Shown one piece after another: positions 25,220 to 38,679 of a stretch of DNA of 64,000 bases; positions within the stretch are counted from its first letter, which is position 1; every line of letters starts with the position of its first letter. This stretch comes from Prinia subflava (lineage: Eukaryota; Chordata; Aves; Passeriformes; Cisticolidae): NCBI RefSeq assembly GCF_021018805.1, contig NW_026961103.1:1-64000 (forward strand). The letters are read 5' to 3'. The notes below the pieces were generated by a model, which was not told the origin of the DNA, ran no database searches, and saw nothing but the letters and a program-made list of their open reading frames with translations. Position numbers and translations under genes: made by a program.

Positions 25220-28200
25220 CTACCTTGAGGACACAATGCGGTTCTGCAGCTCTCCTCTATGCCCGTCCCAGTTCTGCCTTCTTGTGGACGCAGTACGGTA
25301 CTTCAGCTCTCCCCGGTGCCCGTTCCAGTGCTGCCCCCTTGTGGACACAGTGTGGCACTTAGGTTCTCCCCCGTGCCTGTCCCAGTGCATCCCCCTTGTG
25401 GACACAGTGCTCTGCTGCAGCTCTCTCCCATGCCCGTCAGTGCTGCCCCCTTGTTGACGCAGTGTGGTACTGCAGCTCTTCCTGGTGCCCATCTCAGTGC
25501 TGCCCCCTTGTGGACACGGAGCAGTACTGCAGCTTTCCCCGTGCCTTTTCTATAGGTGCCGCAGTGAGCTGGGCAACTTGTGCTACCACCTTGTTGACAC
25601 AATGCGGTTCTGCAGCTCTCCTCTATGCCCATCCCGGTTCTGCCGTCTTGTGGACGCAGTACGGTACTTCAGCTCTCCCCGGTGCCCATTCCAGTGCTGC
25701 CCCCTTGTGGACACAGTGTGGCACTTAGGTTCTCGCTCGTGCCTGTCCCAGTGCATCCCCCTTGTGGACACAGTGCTCTGCTGCAGCTCTCTCCTATGCC
25801 CATCAGTGCTGCCCCCTTGTTGACACAGTGTGGTACTGCAGCTCTTCCTGGTGCCCATCTCAGTGCTGCCCCCTTGTGGACACGGAGCAGTACTGCAGCT
25901 CTCCTTCATTCCTGTCCTAGTGCTGCCACCTTTTAAACACAACGCGCTACTGCAGCTTTCCCCCGTGCCTTTTCTATAGGAGCCGCAGTGAGCTGGGCAC
26001 CTTGTGCTACCACCTTGTTGACACAATGCGGTTCTGCAGCTCTCCTCTATGCCCATCCCGGTTCTGCCTTCTTGTGGACACAGTGCGGTACTGCAGCTCT
26101 TCCTTGTGTCCGTCCCAGTGCTGCCCCCTTGTGGACACAGTGTGGTACTACAGCTCTACATGTGCCCGACCCAGTGCTGCCCCCTTATGGACACAGACCG
26201 GTACTGCAGCTCTCCCTCATTCTCATCCCAGTGCAGCCATCTTCTGGTCACAGTGCAGTACTGCACCTCTCCTCTTTGCCCGTCCCGGTTCTGCCCCCCT
26301 TGTGGTCAAAATGCGGTACTGCAGTTCTTCAAAACCCCATTTCTAAGTGCTGCCGCCTTTTGGACACAGAGCGGTACTGCATCTCTTTTTCTTTCCTGTC
26401 TCAGTGCTGCCCCCTTGTGGACACAGTGCGGTACTGCAGCAATTTTTCTTTCCTGTCTCAGTGCTGCCCCCTTGCGGACACAGTGCAATAATGCAGCTCT
26501 TTAAAATGCCTGTCTCAGTGCTGCCCCCTTGTGGACACACTGCGGTACTGCAGCTCTTCAGAATTCCTGTCTCAGTGCTGCCCCCATGTGGACACAGTGC
26601 GGTACTGCAGCTCTTAAAAATTCCTGTCTCAGTGCTGCCCCCTTGTGGACACAGTGCGGTACTGCAGCTCTTAAAAATTCCTGTCTCAGTACTGCCCCCA
26701 TGTGGACACAGTGAGGTACTGCAGCTTTTTTTCCTTCCTGTCTCAGTGCTGCCCTCTTGTGGACACAGTGCGGTACTGCAGCTATTTTTCTTTCCTGTCT
26801 CAGTGCTGCCCCCTTGTGGAAACAGTGCGGTACTGCAGCTCTTCAAAACGCCTGTCTCAGTCCTGCCCCCCTGTGGACACAGTGCGGTACTGCAGCTATT
26901 TTCTTTCCTGTCTCAGTGCTCCCCCCTTGTGGACACAGTGCAATTATGCAGCTCCTAAAAATTCCTGTCTCAGTGATGCCCCCTTGTGGACACAGTGCGG
27001 TACTGCAGCTCTTCAAAATTCCTTTCTCAGTTCTGCCCCCTTGTGGACACAGTGCAGTACTGCAGCTCTTCAAAACTCCTGTCTCAGTGCTGCCCCTTTG
27101 TGGACACAGTGCGGTACTTCAGCTATTTTTCTTTTTTGTCTCAGTGTTGCCCCCTTGTGGAAACAGTGCAGTTCGGCAGCTCTTGAAAATTCCTGTATCA
27201 GTGGTGCCCCATTGTGGATACAGTGCGGTACTGCAGCTCTTCAAAATTCCTGTCTCAGTGCTGCCCTCTTATGGACACAGTGCAGTACTGCAGCTCTCCC
27301 TCATTCCCGTTTCAGTGCTGCCACCTTTTAAACACAAGGCGGTACTGCAGCTCTTCAGAATTCCTGTCTCAGTGCTGCCCCCATGTGGACACAGTGCAGG
27401 ACTGCAGCTCTTCAAAATACCTGTCTCAGTGCTGCCCCCTTGTGGACACAGTGCTCTGCTGCAGCTCTCTCCTATGCCCATCAGTGCTGCCCCCTTGTGG
27501 ACACAGTGCGGTACTGCAGCTATTTTCTTTCCTGTCTCAGTGCTCCCCCCTTGTGGACAAAGTGCAATTATGCAGCTCCTAAAAATTCCTGTCTCGGTGC
27601 TGCCCCCTTGTGGACACAGTGCGGTACTGCAGCTCTTCAAAATTCCTGTATCAGTTCTGCCCCCTTGTGGACACAGTGCAGTACTGCAGCTCTTATAAAC
27701 TCCTGTCTCAGTGCTGCCCCCTTGTGGACACAGTGCGGTACTGCAGTTTTTTTTCCTTCTTGTCTCAGTGCTGCCCCTTTGTGGACACAATGCGGTACTT
27801 CAGCTATTTTTCTTTCTTGTCTCAGTGCTGCCTCCTTGTGGAAACAGTGCGGGACTGCAGCTCTTGAAAATTCCTGTATCAGTGGTGTCCCCTTGTGGAT
27901 ACAGTGCGGTACTGCAGCTCTTCAAAATTCCTGTCTCAGTGCTGCCCTCTTATGGACACAGTGCAGTACTGCAGCTCTCCCTCATTCCCGTCGCAGTGCT
28001 GCCACCTTTTAAACACAAGGCGGTACTGCAGCTTTCCCCCGTGCCTTTTCTATAGGAGCCGCAGTGAGCTGGGCACCTTGCGCTACCACCATGTTGACAC
28101 AATGCGGTTCTGCAGCTCTCCTCTATGCCCATCCCTGTTCTGCCTTCTTGTGGACACAGTGCGGTACTGCAGCTCTTCCTTTTGTCTGTCCCAGTGCTGC

Positions 28201-28680
28201 CATCTTGTGCTCACATTGCGGTACTGCAGCTGTTTTTTTTCCCTTTCTCAGTGCTGCCCCCTTGTGGACACAGTCTGGTACTGCAGCTCTCCTTCATTCC
28301 TGTCTCAGTGCTGCCCCCTTTTGGACACAGTGCGGTACTGCAGCTATTTTTCTTTCCTGTCGCAGTGCTGCCCCCTTGTGGAAACAGTGCAGTACTGCAG
28401 CTCTTTTTCTTTCCTCTCTCAGTGCTGCCCTATTGTGGACACAGTGCGGTACTGCAGCTATTTTTCTTTCCTGTCTCAGTGCTGCCCCCATGTGGACACA
28501 GTACGGTACTGCAGGTCTCTCCCATGCTCGTCAAATGCTGTCCCTTTCTGGACACAGAGCAGTACTGCAGCTCTCCCTCGTTCCCCTCACAGTGCTGCCA
28601 GCTTTTAAACACATCGCGGTACTGCAACTTTCCCCCGTGCCTTTTCTACAGGAGCTGCTGTGAGCTGGGCCCTAGTGCTA
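25220..28680. repeat. Satellite B higher-order repeat, copy 2 (~3.46 kb)
   Basis: This is the next tandem copy. It aligns to copy 1 at +3518 in its first part and to the following block at +3461 in its second part. The change in offset reflects a gain or loss of single 57-bp units between copies. Confidence 0.83.
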
Positions 28681-31600
28681 CTACCTTGAGGACACAATGC
28701 GGTTCTGCAGCTCTCCTCTATGCCCGTCCCGGTTCTGCCTTCTTGTGGACGCAGTACGGTACTTCAGCTCTCCCCGGTGCCCGTTCCAGTGCTGCCCCCT
28801 TGTGGACACAGAGTGGCACTTAGGTTCTCCCCCGTGCCTGTCCCAGTGCATCCCCCTTGTGGACACAGTGCTCTGCTGCAGCTCTCTCCCATGCCTGTCA
28901 GTGCTGCCCCCTTGTTGACGCAGTGTGGTACTGCAGCTCTTCCTGGTGCCCATCTCAGTGCTGCCCCCTTGTGGACACGGAGCAGTACTGCAGCTTTCCC
29001 CGTGCCTTTTCTATAGGAGCCGCAGTGAGCTGGGCACCTTGTGCTACCACCTTGTTGACACAATGCGGTTCTGCAGCTCTCCTCTATGCCCATCCCGGTT
29101 CTGCCTTCTTGTGGACACAGTGCAGTACTGCAGCTCTTCAAAATTCCTGTCTCAGTGCTGCACTCTTATGGACACAGTGCAGTACTGCAAGTCTCTGCCA
29201 TGCTCGTCAAATGCTGCCCCTTTCTGGACACAGAGCAATACTGCAGCTCTCCCTCATTCCCGTCGCAGTGCTGCCAGCTTTTAAACACAGCGCGGTACAG
29301 CAACTTTCCCCCGTGCCTTTTGTACAATAGCCGCAGTGAGCTGGGCCCTTAGTGCTACTACCTTGAGGACACAATGCGGTTCTGCAGCTCTCCTCTATGC
29401 CCATCCCAGTTCTGCCGTCTTGTGGACGCAGTACGGTACTTCAGCTCTCCCCGGTGCCCGTTCCAGTGCTGCCCCCTTGTGGACAAAGTGTGGCACTTAG
29501 GTTCTCCCTCGTGCCTGTCCCAGTGCATCCCCCTTGTGGACACAGTGCTCTGCTGCAGCTCTCTCCTATGCCCATCAGTGCTGCCCCCTTGTTGACACAG
29601 TGTGGTACTGCAGCTCTTCCTGGTGCCCATCTCAGTGCTGCCCCCTTGTGGACACGGAGCAGTACTGCAGCTCTCCTTCATTCCTGTCCCAGTGCTGCCA
29701 CCTTTTAAACACAACGCGGTACTGCAGCTTTCCCCCGTGCCTTTTCTATAGGAGCCGCAGTGAGCTGGGCACCTTGTGCTACCACCTTGTTGACACAATG
29801 CGGTTCTGCAGCTCTCCTCTATGCCCATCCCGGTTCTGCCTTCTTGTGGACACAGTGCGGTACTGCAGCTCTTCCTTGTGTCCGTCCCAGTGCTGCCCCC
29901 TTATGGACACAGAGTGGTACTACAGCTCTACATGTGCCCGTCCCGGTTCTGCCCCCTTGTGGCCAAAATGCAGTACTGCATTTCTTCAAAACCCCATTTT
30001 TAAATGCTGCCGCCTTTTGGACACAGAGCGGTACTGCATCTCTTTTTCTTTCCTGTCTCAGTGCTGCCCCCTTGTGGACACAGTGCGGTACTGCAGCAAT
30101 TTTTCTTTCCTGTCTCAGTGCTGCCCCCTTGCGGACACAGTGCAATAATGCATCTCTTGAAAATGCCTGTCTCAGTGGTGCCCCCTTGTGGACACACTGC
30201 GGCACTGCAGCTCTTCAGAATTCCTTTCTCAGTGCTGCCCCCATGTGGACACAGTGCGGTACTGCAGCTCTTAAAAATTCCTGTCTCAGTACTGTCCCCA
30301 AGTGGACACAGTGCGGTACTGCAGCTCTTCAAAATTCCTGTCTCAGTGCTGCCCCCATGTGGACATAGTGCGGTACTGCAGCTATTTTTCCTTCCTGTCT
30401 CAGTGCTGCACCCTTGTGGACACAGTGTGGTACTAGAGATATTTTTATTTCCTGTCTCAGTGCTGCCCCATTGTGGACACAGTGCGTTACTGCAGCTCTT
30501 CAAAACGCCTGTCTCAGTCCTGCCCCCTTGTGGACACAGTGCGGTGATGCAGCTATTTTCTTTCCTGTCTCAGTGCTCCCCCCTTGTGGACACAGTGCAA
30601 TTATGCAGCTCCTAGAAATTCCTGTCTCAGTGCTTCCCCCTTGTGGACACAGTGCGGTACTGCAGCTCTTCAAAATTCCTTTCTCAGTTCTGCCCCCTTG
30701 TGGACACAGTGCAGTACTGCATCTCTTATAAACTCCTGTCTCAGTGCTGCCCCCTTGTGGACACAGTGCGGTACTGCAGCTATTTTTCTTTCTTGTCTCA
30801 GTGCTCCCCCCTTGTGGACACAGTGCGGTACTTCAGCTATTTTTCTTTTTTGTCTCAGTGCTGCCCCCTTGTGGACACAGAGCGGTACTGCAGCACTTGA
30901 AAATTCCTGTATCAGTGGTGCCCCCTTGTGGATACAGTGCGGTACTGCAGCTCTTCAAAATTCCTGTCTCAGTGCTGCCCTCTTATGGACACAGTGCAGT
31001 ACTGCAGCTCTCCCTCATTCCCTTTGCAGTGCTGCCACCTTTTAAACACAAGGCGGTACTGCAGCTCTTCAGATTTCCTGTCTCAGTGCTGCCCCCATGT
31101 GGACACAGTGCGGTACTGCAGCTCTTAAAAATTCCTGTCTCAGTACTGTCCCCAAGTGGACACAGTGCGGTACTGCAGCTCTTCAAAATTCCTGTCTCAG
31201 TGCTGCCCCCATGTGGACACAGTGCGGTACTGCAGCTATTTTTCTTTCCTGTCTCAGTGCTCCCCCCTTGTATACACAGTGCAGTACTGCAGCTATTTTT
31301 CTTTCCTGTCTCAGTGCTGCCCCCTTGTGGACAGAGTGCGGTACTGCAGCTCTTCAAAACGCCTGTCTCAGTGCTGCCCCCTTGTGGACAGAGTGCGGTA
31401 CTGCAGCTATTCTCTTTCCTGTCTCAGTGCTCCTCCCTTGTGGACACAGTGCAATTATGCAGCTCCTAAAAATTCCTGTCTCAGTGCTGCCCCCTTGTGG
31501 ACACAGTGCGGTACTGCAGCTCTTCAAAATTCTTGTATCAGTTCTGCCCCCTTGTGGACACAGTGCAGTACTGCAGCTCTTATAAACTCCTGTCTCAGTG

Positions 31601-32852
31601 CTGCCCCCTTGTGGACACAGTGCGGTACTGCAGCTATTTTTCTTTCTTGTCTCAGTGCTCCCCCCTTGTGGACACAGTGCGGTACTGCAGCTCTTCAAAA
31701 CGCCTGTCTCAGTGCTGCCCCCTTGTGGACACAGTGCGGTACTGCAGCTATTTTCTTTCCTGTCTCAGTGCTCCCCCCTTGTGGACACAGTGCAATTATG
31801 CAGCTCCTAAAAATTCCTGTCTCAGTGCTGCCCCCTTGTGGACACAGTGCGGTACTGCAGCTCTTCAAAATTCCTGTATCAGTTCTGCCCCCTTGTGGAC
31901 ACAGTGCAGTACTGCAGGTCTCCTTCATTCCTGTCCCAGTGCTGCCACCTTTTAAACACAGCGTGGTACTGCAGCTTTCCCCCGTGCCTTCTCTAAAGAA
32001 GCCGCAGTGAGCTGGGCAACTTGTGCTACCACCTTGTTGACACAATGCGGCTGTGCAACTCTCCTCTATGCCCATCCCGGTTCTGCCTTCTTGTGGACAC
32101 AGTGCGGTACTGCAGCTCTTCCCTGTGTCTTTCCCAGTGCTGCCCCCTTGTGGACACAGTGTGGTACTGCAGCTCTACATGTGCCCGACCCAGTGCTGCC
32201 CCCTTATGGACAGAGAGCGGTACTGCAGCTCTCACTCATTCTCGTCCCAGTGCTGCCATCTTGAGGTCACAGTGCGGTACTGCAGCTCTCCTCTGTGCCC
32301 GTCCCGGTTCTGCCCCCTTTTTGTCACAGTGCGGTACTGCAGCTCTTCAAAGTTCCTTTCTCAGTGCGGCCCCCTTGTGGACACAGTGTGGTACTGCAGC
32401 TCGTAAAAACTTCTGTCTCAGTGCTGCCCCTTTGTGGACACAGTGCGGTACTGAACCTGTTTTTCTTTCCTGTCTCAGTGCTGCCCCTTTGTGGACACAG
32501 TGCGGTACTGCAGCTGTTCAAAATTCCTGTCTCAGTGCTGCCCCCTTGTGGACACAGTGCGGTACTGCAGCTATTTTTCTTTCCTGTTTCAGTGCTGCCC
32601 CCTTGTCGAAACAGTGCAGTACTGCAGCTCTTTTTCTTTCCTCTCTCAGTGCTGCCCCCTTGTGGACACAGTGCAGTACTGGCATGTCTCTCCCATGCTC
32701 GTCAAATGCTGTCCCTTTCTGGACACAGAGCAATACTGCAGCTCTCCCTCATTCCCGTCACAGTGCTGCCAGCATTTAAACACATCGCGGTACTGCAACG
32801 TTCCCCCGTGCCTTTTCTACAGGAGCCGCAGTGAGCTGGGCCCCTAGTGCTA
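28681..32852. repeat. Satellite B higher-order repeat, copy 3 (~4.17 kb)
   Basis: This block lies between the marker units near 28689 and 32861. It has the same order of diverged units as the copies before it but is about 700 bp longer. It contains extra CTTAAAAATTCCTGTCTCAG and CTATTTTTC units near 30250-31850. Confidence 0.7.
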
Positions 32853-35800
32853 CTACCTTGAGGACACAATGCGGTTCTGCAGCTCTCCTCTATGCCCGTC
32901 CCGGTTCTGCCTTCTTGTGGACGCAGTACGGTACTTCAGCTCTCCCCGGTGCCCGTTCCAGTGCTGCCCCCTTGTGGACACAGTGTGGCACTTAGGTTCT
33001 CCCCCGTGCCTGTCCCAGTGCATCCCCCTTGTGGACACAGTGCTCTGCTGCAGCTCTCTCCCATGCCCGTCAGTGCTGCCCCCTTGTTGACGCAGTGTGG
33101 TACTGCAGCTCTTCCTGGTGCCCATCTCAGTGCTGCCCCCATGTGGACACGGAGCAGTACTGCAGCTCTCCTTCATTCCTGTCCCAGTGCTGCCACCTTT
33201 TAAACACAAGGCGGTACTGCAGCTTTCCCCCGTTCCTTTTCTATAGGAGCCGCAGGGAGCTGGCACCTTGTGCTACCACCTTGTTGACACAATGCGGCTG
33301 TGCAACTCTCCTCTATGCCCATCCCGGTTCTGCCGCCTTGTGGACACAGTGCTGTGCTGCAGCTCTTCCTTGTGTCTGTCCCAGTACTGCCCCCTTGTGG
33401 ACACAGTGTGGTACTGCAGCTCTACATGTGCCCGACCCAGTGCTGCCCCCTTATGGACACAGAGCGGTACTGCAGCTCTCCCTCATTCTATTCCCAGTGC
33501 TGCCATCTTGTGGTCACAGTGCGGTACTGCAGCTCTCCAAAGTGCCCGTCCCGGTTCTGCCCCCTTGTGGTCACAGTGCTGTACTGCAGCTGTTCAAAGT
33601 TCCTTTGTCAGTGCTGCCCCCTTATGGACACAGTGCGGTACTGCAGCTCTTCAAAACTCTTGTCTCAGTGCTGCCCCCTTGTGGACACAGTGCGGTACTG
33701 CAGCTATTTGTCTTTCCTGTCTCAGTGCTGCCCCCTTGTAAACACAGTGCGATACTGCAGCTATTTTTCTTTCCTGTCTCAGTGCTGCCCCCATGTGGAC
33801 ACAGTGCGGTACTGCATCTCTTGAAAATTCCTGTCTCAGTGCTGCCCCCTTGTGGACACAGTGCGGTACTGCACCTCTTCAACATTCCTGTCTCAGTGCT
33901 GCCTATTGTGGACACAGTGCAATAATGCAGCTCTTCAAAATTCCTTTCTCAGTGCTGCCCCGTTCTGGACACAGTGCAGTACGGCAGCTATTTTTCTTTC
34001 CTGTCTCTGTGCTGCCCCCTTGTGGACACAGTGCAATATTGCAGCTCTTCAAAATTCCTGTCTCAGTGCTGCCCCCTTGTGGACACAGTGCGGTACTGCA
34101 GCTATTCAAAATTCGTGTCTCAGTGCTGGCCTCTTGTGGACACAATGCTGTTCTGCAGGTCTCTCCCATGCCCGTCAAATGCTGCCGCTTTCTGGACGCA
34201 GATCAGTACTGCAGATCTCCTTCATTCCCGTAACAGTGCTGCCAGCTTCTGAACACAGCGCGGTACTGCAACTTTCCTCCGTGCTTTTACTACAGGATCC
34301 GCAGTGAGCTTGGCCCCTAGTGCTACTACCTTGAGTACACAATGCGGTTCTGCAGCTCTCCTCTATGCCCATCCCGGTTCTGCCTTTATGTGGATACAGT
34401 GCGGTACTTCAGCTCTCCCCTGTGTCCATCCCAGTGCTGCCCTTTTGTGGACACAGTGTGGTAGTGCAGCTCTCCCCCGTGCCCGACCCAGTGCTGCCCC
34501 TTTATGGACACAGTGCAGTACTGCAGCTCTCCTCGGTTCCTGTCCCGGTTCTGCCCCCTTGTGGACACAGTGCGGTATCGCAGCTCTTCAAAACTCCTGT
34601 CTCAGTGCTGACTCCTTGTGGACACAGAGCTGTACTGCAGGTATTTTCGTTTCCTGTCTCAGTGCTGCCCCCTTGTGGACACAGTGCGGTACTGCAGGTC
34701 TCTCCCATGCCCATCAAATGCTGTCCCTTTCTGGACACGGAGCAGTACTGCAGCTCTCACTCACTCCCGTGGCAGTGCTGCCAGCTTTTAAACACAGCGC
34801 GGTACTGTAACTTTCCCCCGTGCCTTTTCTACAGGAGCCGCAGTGAGCTGGGTCCCTATTGCTACTACCTTGAGGACACAATGCAGTTCTGCAGCTCTCC
34901 TCTATGCCCGTCCCGGTTCTGCCTTCTTGTGGACGCAGTACGGTAATTCAGCTCTCCCCGGTGCCCGTTCCAGTGCATCCCCCTTGTGGACACAGTGCGG
35001 TACTGCAGCTAATTTTTTCTCCTGACTCAGTGCTGCTCCCTTGTGGACACAGAGCGGTACTGCAGCTATTTTTCTTTCCTGTCTCAGTGCTGCCCCCATG
35101 TGGACACAGTGCAAAAATGCAGCTCTTCAAAATTCCTGTCTCAGTGCTGCCCCCTTGTGGACACAGTGCAGTACTGCAGCTATTTTTCTTTCCTGTCTCA
35201 GTGCTGCCCCCTTGTGGACATAGTGCAGTATTGCAGCTCTTCAAAACTCCTGTCTCAGTGCTGCCCCCTTGTGGACACAATGCTGTACTGCAGCTATTTT
35301 TCTTTCCTGTCTCAGTGCTTCACTTTTTTGGACACAGTGCGGTACTGCAGCTTTCCCCCGTGCCTTTTCTATAGGAGCCGCAGTGAGCTGGGCACCTTGT
35401 GCTACCGCCTTATTGACACCATGCGATTCTGCAGCTCTCCCCTGTGCCCGACCCAAAGCTGCCCCCTTATGGACACAGTGCAGTACTACAGCTCTCCTCT
35501 GTGCCCGTCCCTGTTTGACCCCTTGTGGTCAAAGTGCGATACTGCAGCTCTTCAAAACTCCTGTCTCAGTGCATCCCCCTTGTGGACCCAGAGCTGTACT
35601 GCAGCTATTTTCCTTTCCTGTCTCAGTCCTTCCCCCTTGTGGACACAGTGCGGTATTGCAGCTCTTCAAAATTCCTATCTCAGTGCTGCCCCCTTTTGGA
35701 CACAGTGCGATACTACAGCTCTTCAAAATTCCTGTCTCAGTGCTGCCCCTTTGTGGACACAGAGCGGTACTGCAGCTCTTAAAAATTCCTGTCTCAGTGC

Positions 35801-38679
35801 TGCCGCCTTGTGGACACAGTGCGGTACTGCAGCTATTATTCTTTCCTTTCTCAGTTCTGCCCCCTTGTGGACACAGTGCGGTACTGCAGCTCTTCAAAAC
35901 TCCTGTCTCAGTTCTGCCCCCTTTGTGGACACAGTGCGGTACTGCAGCTCTTCAACATTCCTGTCTCAGTGCTGCCCCCTTGTGGACACAGTGCAGTAAT
36001 GCAGCTCTTCAAAACTCCTGTCTCAGTGCTGCCCCCTTGTGGACACAGTGCGGTACTGCAGCTATTTTTCTTTCCTGTCTCAGTGCTGCCCCCTTGTGGA
36101 CACAGTGCGGTACTGCAGCTCTACAGTATTCTTGTCTCAGTGCTGCCCCCTTGTGGACACAGTGCAGTACTGAAGGTCTCTCACATGCTTGTCAAATGCT
36201 GCCCCTTTGTGGACACAGAGCAGTACTGCAGCTCATCCTTATTCCCATCGCAGTGCTGGCACCTTTTAAAAACAGCACGGTACTGCAGCTTTCCCCCGTG
36301 TCTTTTCTATAGGAGCCGCAGTGAGCTGGGCACCTTGTGCTACCATCATGTTGACACAATGCGGTTCTGCAGCTCTCCTCTAAGCCCAATCTGGTTCTGC
36401 CTTCTTGTGGGCGCAGTGCAGTACTACAGCTCTTCCCTGTGTCTGTCCCAGTGCTGCCCCCTTGTGGACACAGTGTGGTACTGCAGCCCTACATGTGCCC
36501 GACCCAGTGCTGCCCTCTTTTCGACACAGAGCGGTACTGCAGCTCTCCCTCATTCTCGTCCCAGATCTGCCATCTTGTGGTCACAGTGCGATACTGCAGC
36601 TATCCTCTGTGCCCGTCCTGGTTCTGCCCCCTTGTGGTCACAGTGCGGTACTGCAGCTCTTTAAATGCCTGTCTCAGTGCTGCCGCCTTTTGGACACAGT
36701 GCGGTACTGCAGCTATTTTTCTTTCCTGTCTAAGTGCTGCCCCCTTGTGGACACAGAGCGGTACTGCGGCTATTTTTCTTTCATGTCTCAGTGCTGCCCC
36801 CTTGTGGACACAGTGCGGTACTGCAGCTCTTCAAAGTTCTTTTCTCAGTGCTGCCCCCTTGTTGACACAGTTCGGTACTGCAGCTCTACAAAATTCCTGT
36901 CTCAGTGCTGCTCCCTTGTGGACACAGTGCGGTACTGCAGCTATTTTTCTTTTCTGTCTCAGTGTCGCCCCCTTGTGGACACAGTGCGGTACTGAAGCTC
37001 TTCAAAATTCCTGTCTCAGTTCTGCCCCCTTGTGGACACAGTGCGGTACTGCAGGTCTTCAAATATCTAATTTTAATGCTGCTCCCTTGTGGACACAGAG
37101 CGGTACTGCAGCTATTTTTCTTTCCTGTCTCATTGCTGCCCCCTTGTAGACACAGTGCGGTACTGCAGCTATTTTCTTTCCTGTCTCTGTGCGGCCCACT
37201 TGTGGACACAGAGCGGTACTGCAGCTCTTGAAAACGCCTGTCTCAGTGCTGCCCCCAAGTGGACTGAGTGCGGTACTGCAGGTCTCTCCCATGCCCGTCA
37301 AATGCTGTCCCTTTCTAAACACAGAGCAATACTGCAGCTCTCCCTCATTCCCGTCACAGTGCTGCCACCTTTTAAACACAACGCAGTACTGCAGCTTTCC
37401 CCCGTGCCTTTTCTATAGGAGCCGCAGGGAGCTGGGCACCTTGTGCTACCACCTTGTTGACACAATGCGGTTCTGCAGCTCTCCTCTATGCCCATCCCGG
37501 TTCTGCCTTCTTGTGGACACAGTGCGGTACTGCAGCTCTTCCTTGTGTCTGTCCCAGTACTGCCCCCTTGTGGACACAGTGTGGTACTGCAGCTCTACAT
37601 GTCCCCGAGCCAGTGCTGCCCCCTTATGGAAACAGAGCGGTACTGCAGCACTCCTTCATTCTCGTCTCAGTGCTGCCATCTTGTGGTCGCAGTGCAGTTC
37701 TGCAGCTCTCCTCTGTGCCCGTCCCAGTTCTGCCCCCTTGTGGTCACAGCGTGGTACTGCAGCTCTTCAAAACTCCTGTCTCAGTGCGGCCGCCTTTTGG
37801 ACACAGTGCGGTGCTGCAGCTATTTTTCTTTCCTGTCTAAGTGTAGCCCCCTTGTGGACACAGTGCGGTACTGCAGCTATTTTTCTTTCCTGTCTCAGTG
37901 CTGCCCCCTCGTGGACACAGTGCAAAAATGCAGCTCTACAAAATTCCTTTCTCAGTGCTGCCCCCTTGTGGACACAGTGCGGTACTGCAGCTCTTCCTTG
38001 TGTCCGTCCAAGTGCTGCCCCCTTGTGGACACAGTGCAATGATGCAGCTATTTTTCCTTTCTGTCTCAGTGCTGCCTTCATGTGGACACTCTGCTGTACT
38101 GCATCTCTTCAAAACTCCTGTCTCAGTGCTGCCCCCTTGTGGACACAGTGCAGTACTGCAGCTCTTCAAATATCTAGTCTTCATGCTGCTCCCTTGTGGA
38201 CACAGAGCGGTACTGCAGTTCTTCAAAATTCCTGTCTCAGTGCTACCAGCTTGTGGACACAGTGCGGTACTCCAGCTTTTCTTCTTTCCTGTCTCAGTGC
38301 TGCCCACTTTTGGACACAGTGTGGTACTGCAGCTCTTAAAAATTCTTTTCTCAGTGCTGCCCCTTTGTGGACACAGTGCGGTACTGCAGGTCTCTCCCAT
38401 GCTCGTCAAATGCTGTCCCTTTCTGGACACAGAGCAGCACTTCAGCTCTCTCTGATTCCCGTCACAGTGCTTCCAGCTTTTAAACACAGCGCGGTACTGC
38501 AACTTTCCCCCGTGCCTTTTCTATAGGAGCCGCAGTGAGCTGGGCACCTTGTGCTACCACCTTGTTGACACAATGCGGTTCTGCAGCTCTCCTCTATGCC
38601 CATCCCGGTTCTGCCTTCTTGTGGACACAGTGCGGTACTGCAGCTCTTCCTTGTGTCTGTCCCAGTGCTGCCCCCTTGT

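Noticed and set aside
37189..38526. 445-codon open frame on the plus strand in satellite B, and many 100-365-codon frames around it
   Set aside because: The frame is a 19-residue repeat produced by a 57-bp satellite unit; overlapping frames are open as well, start codons fall at random repeat positions, and single-base gains and losses end the frames without pattern.
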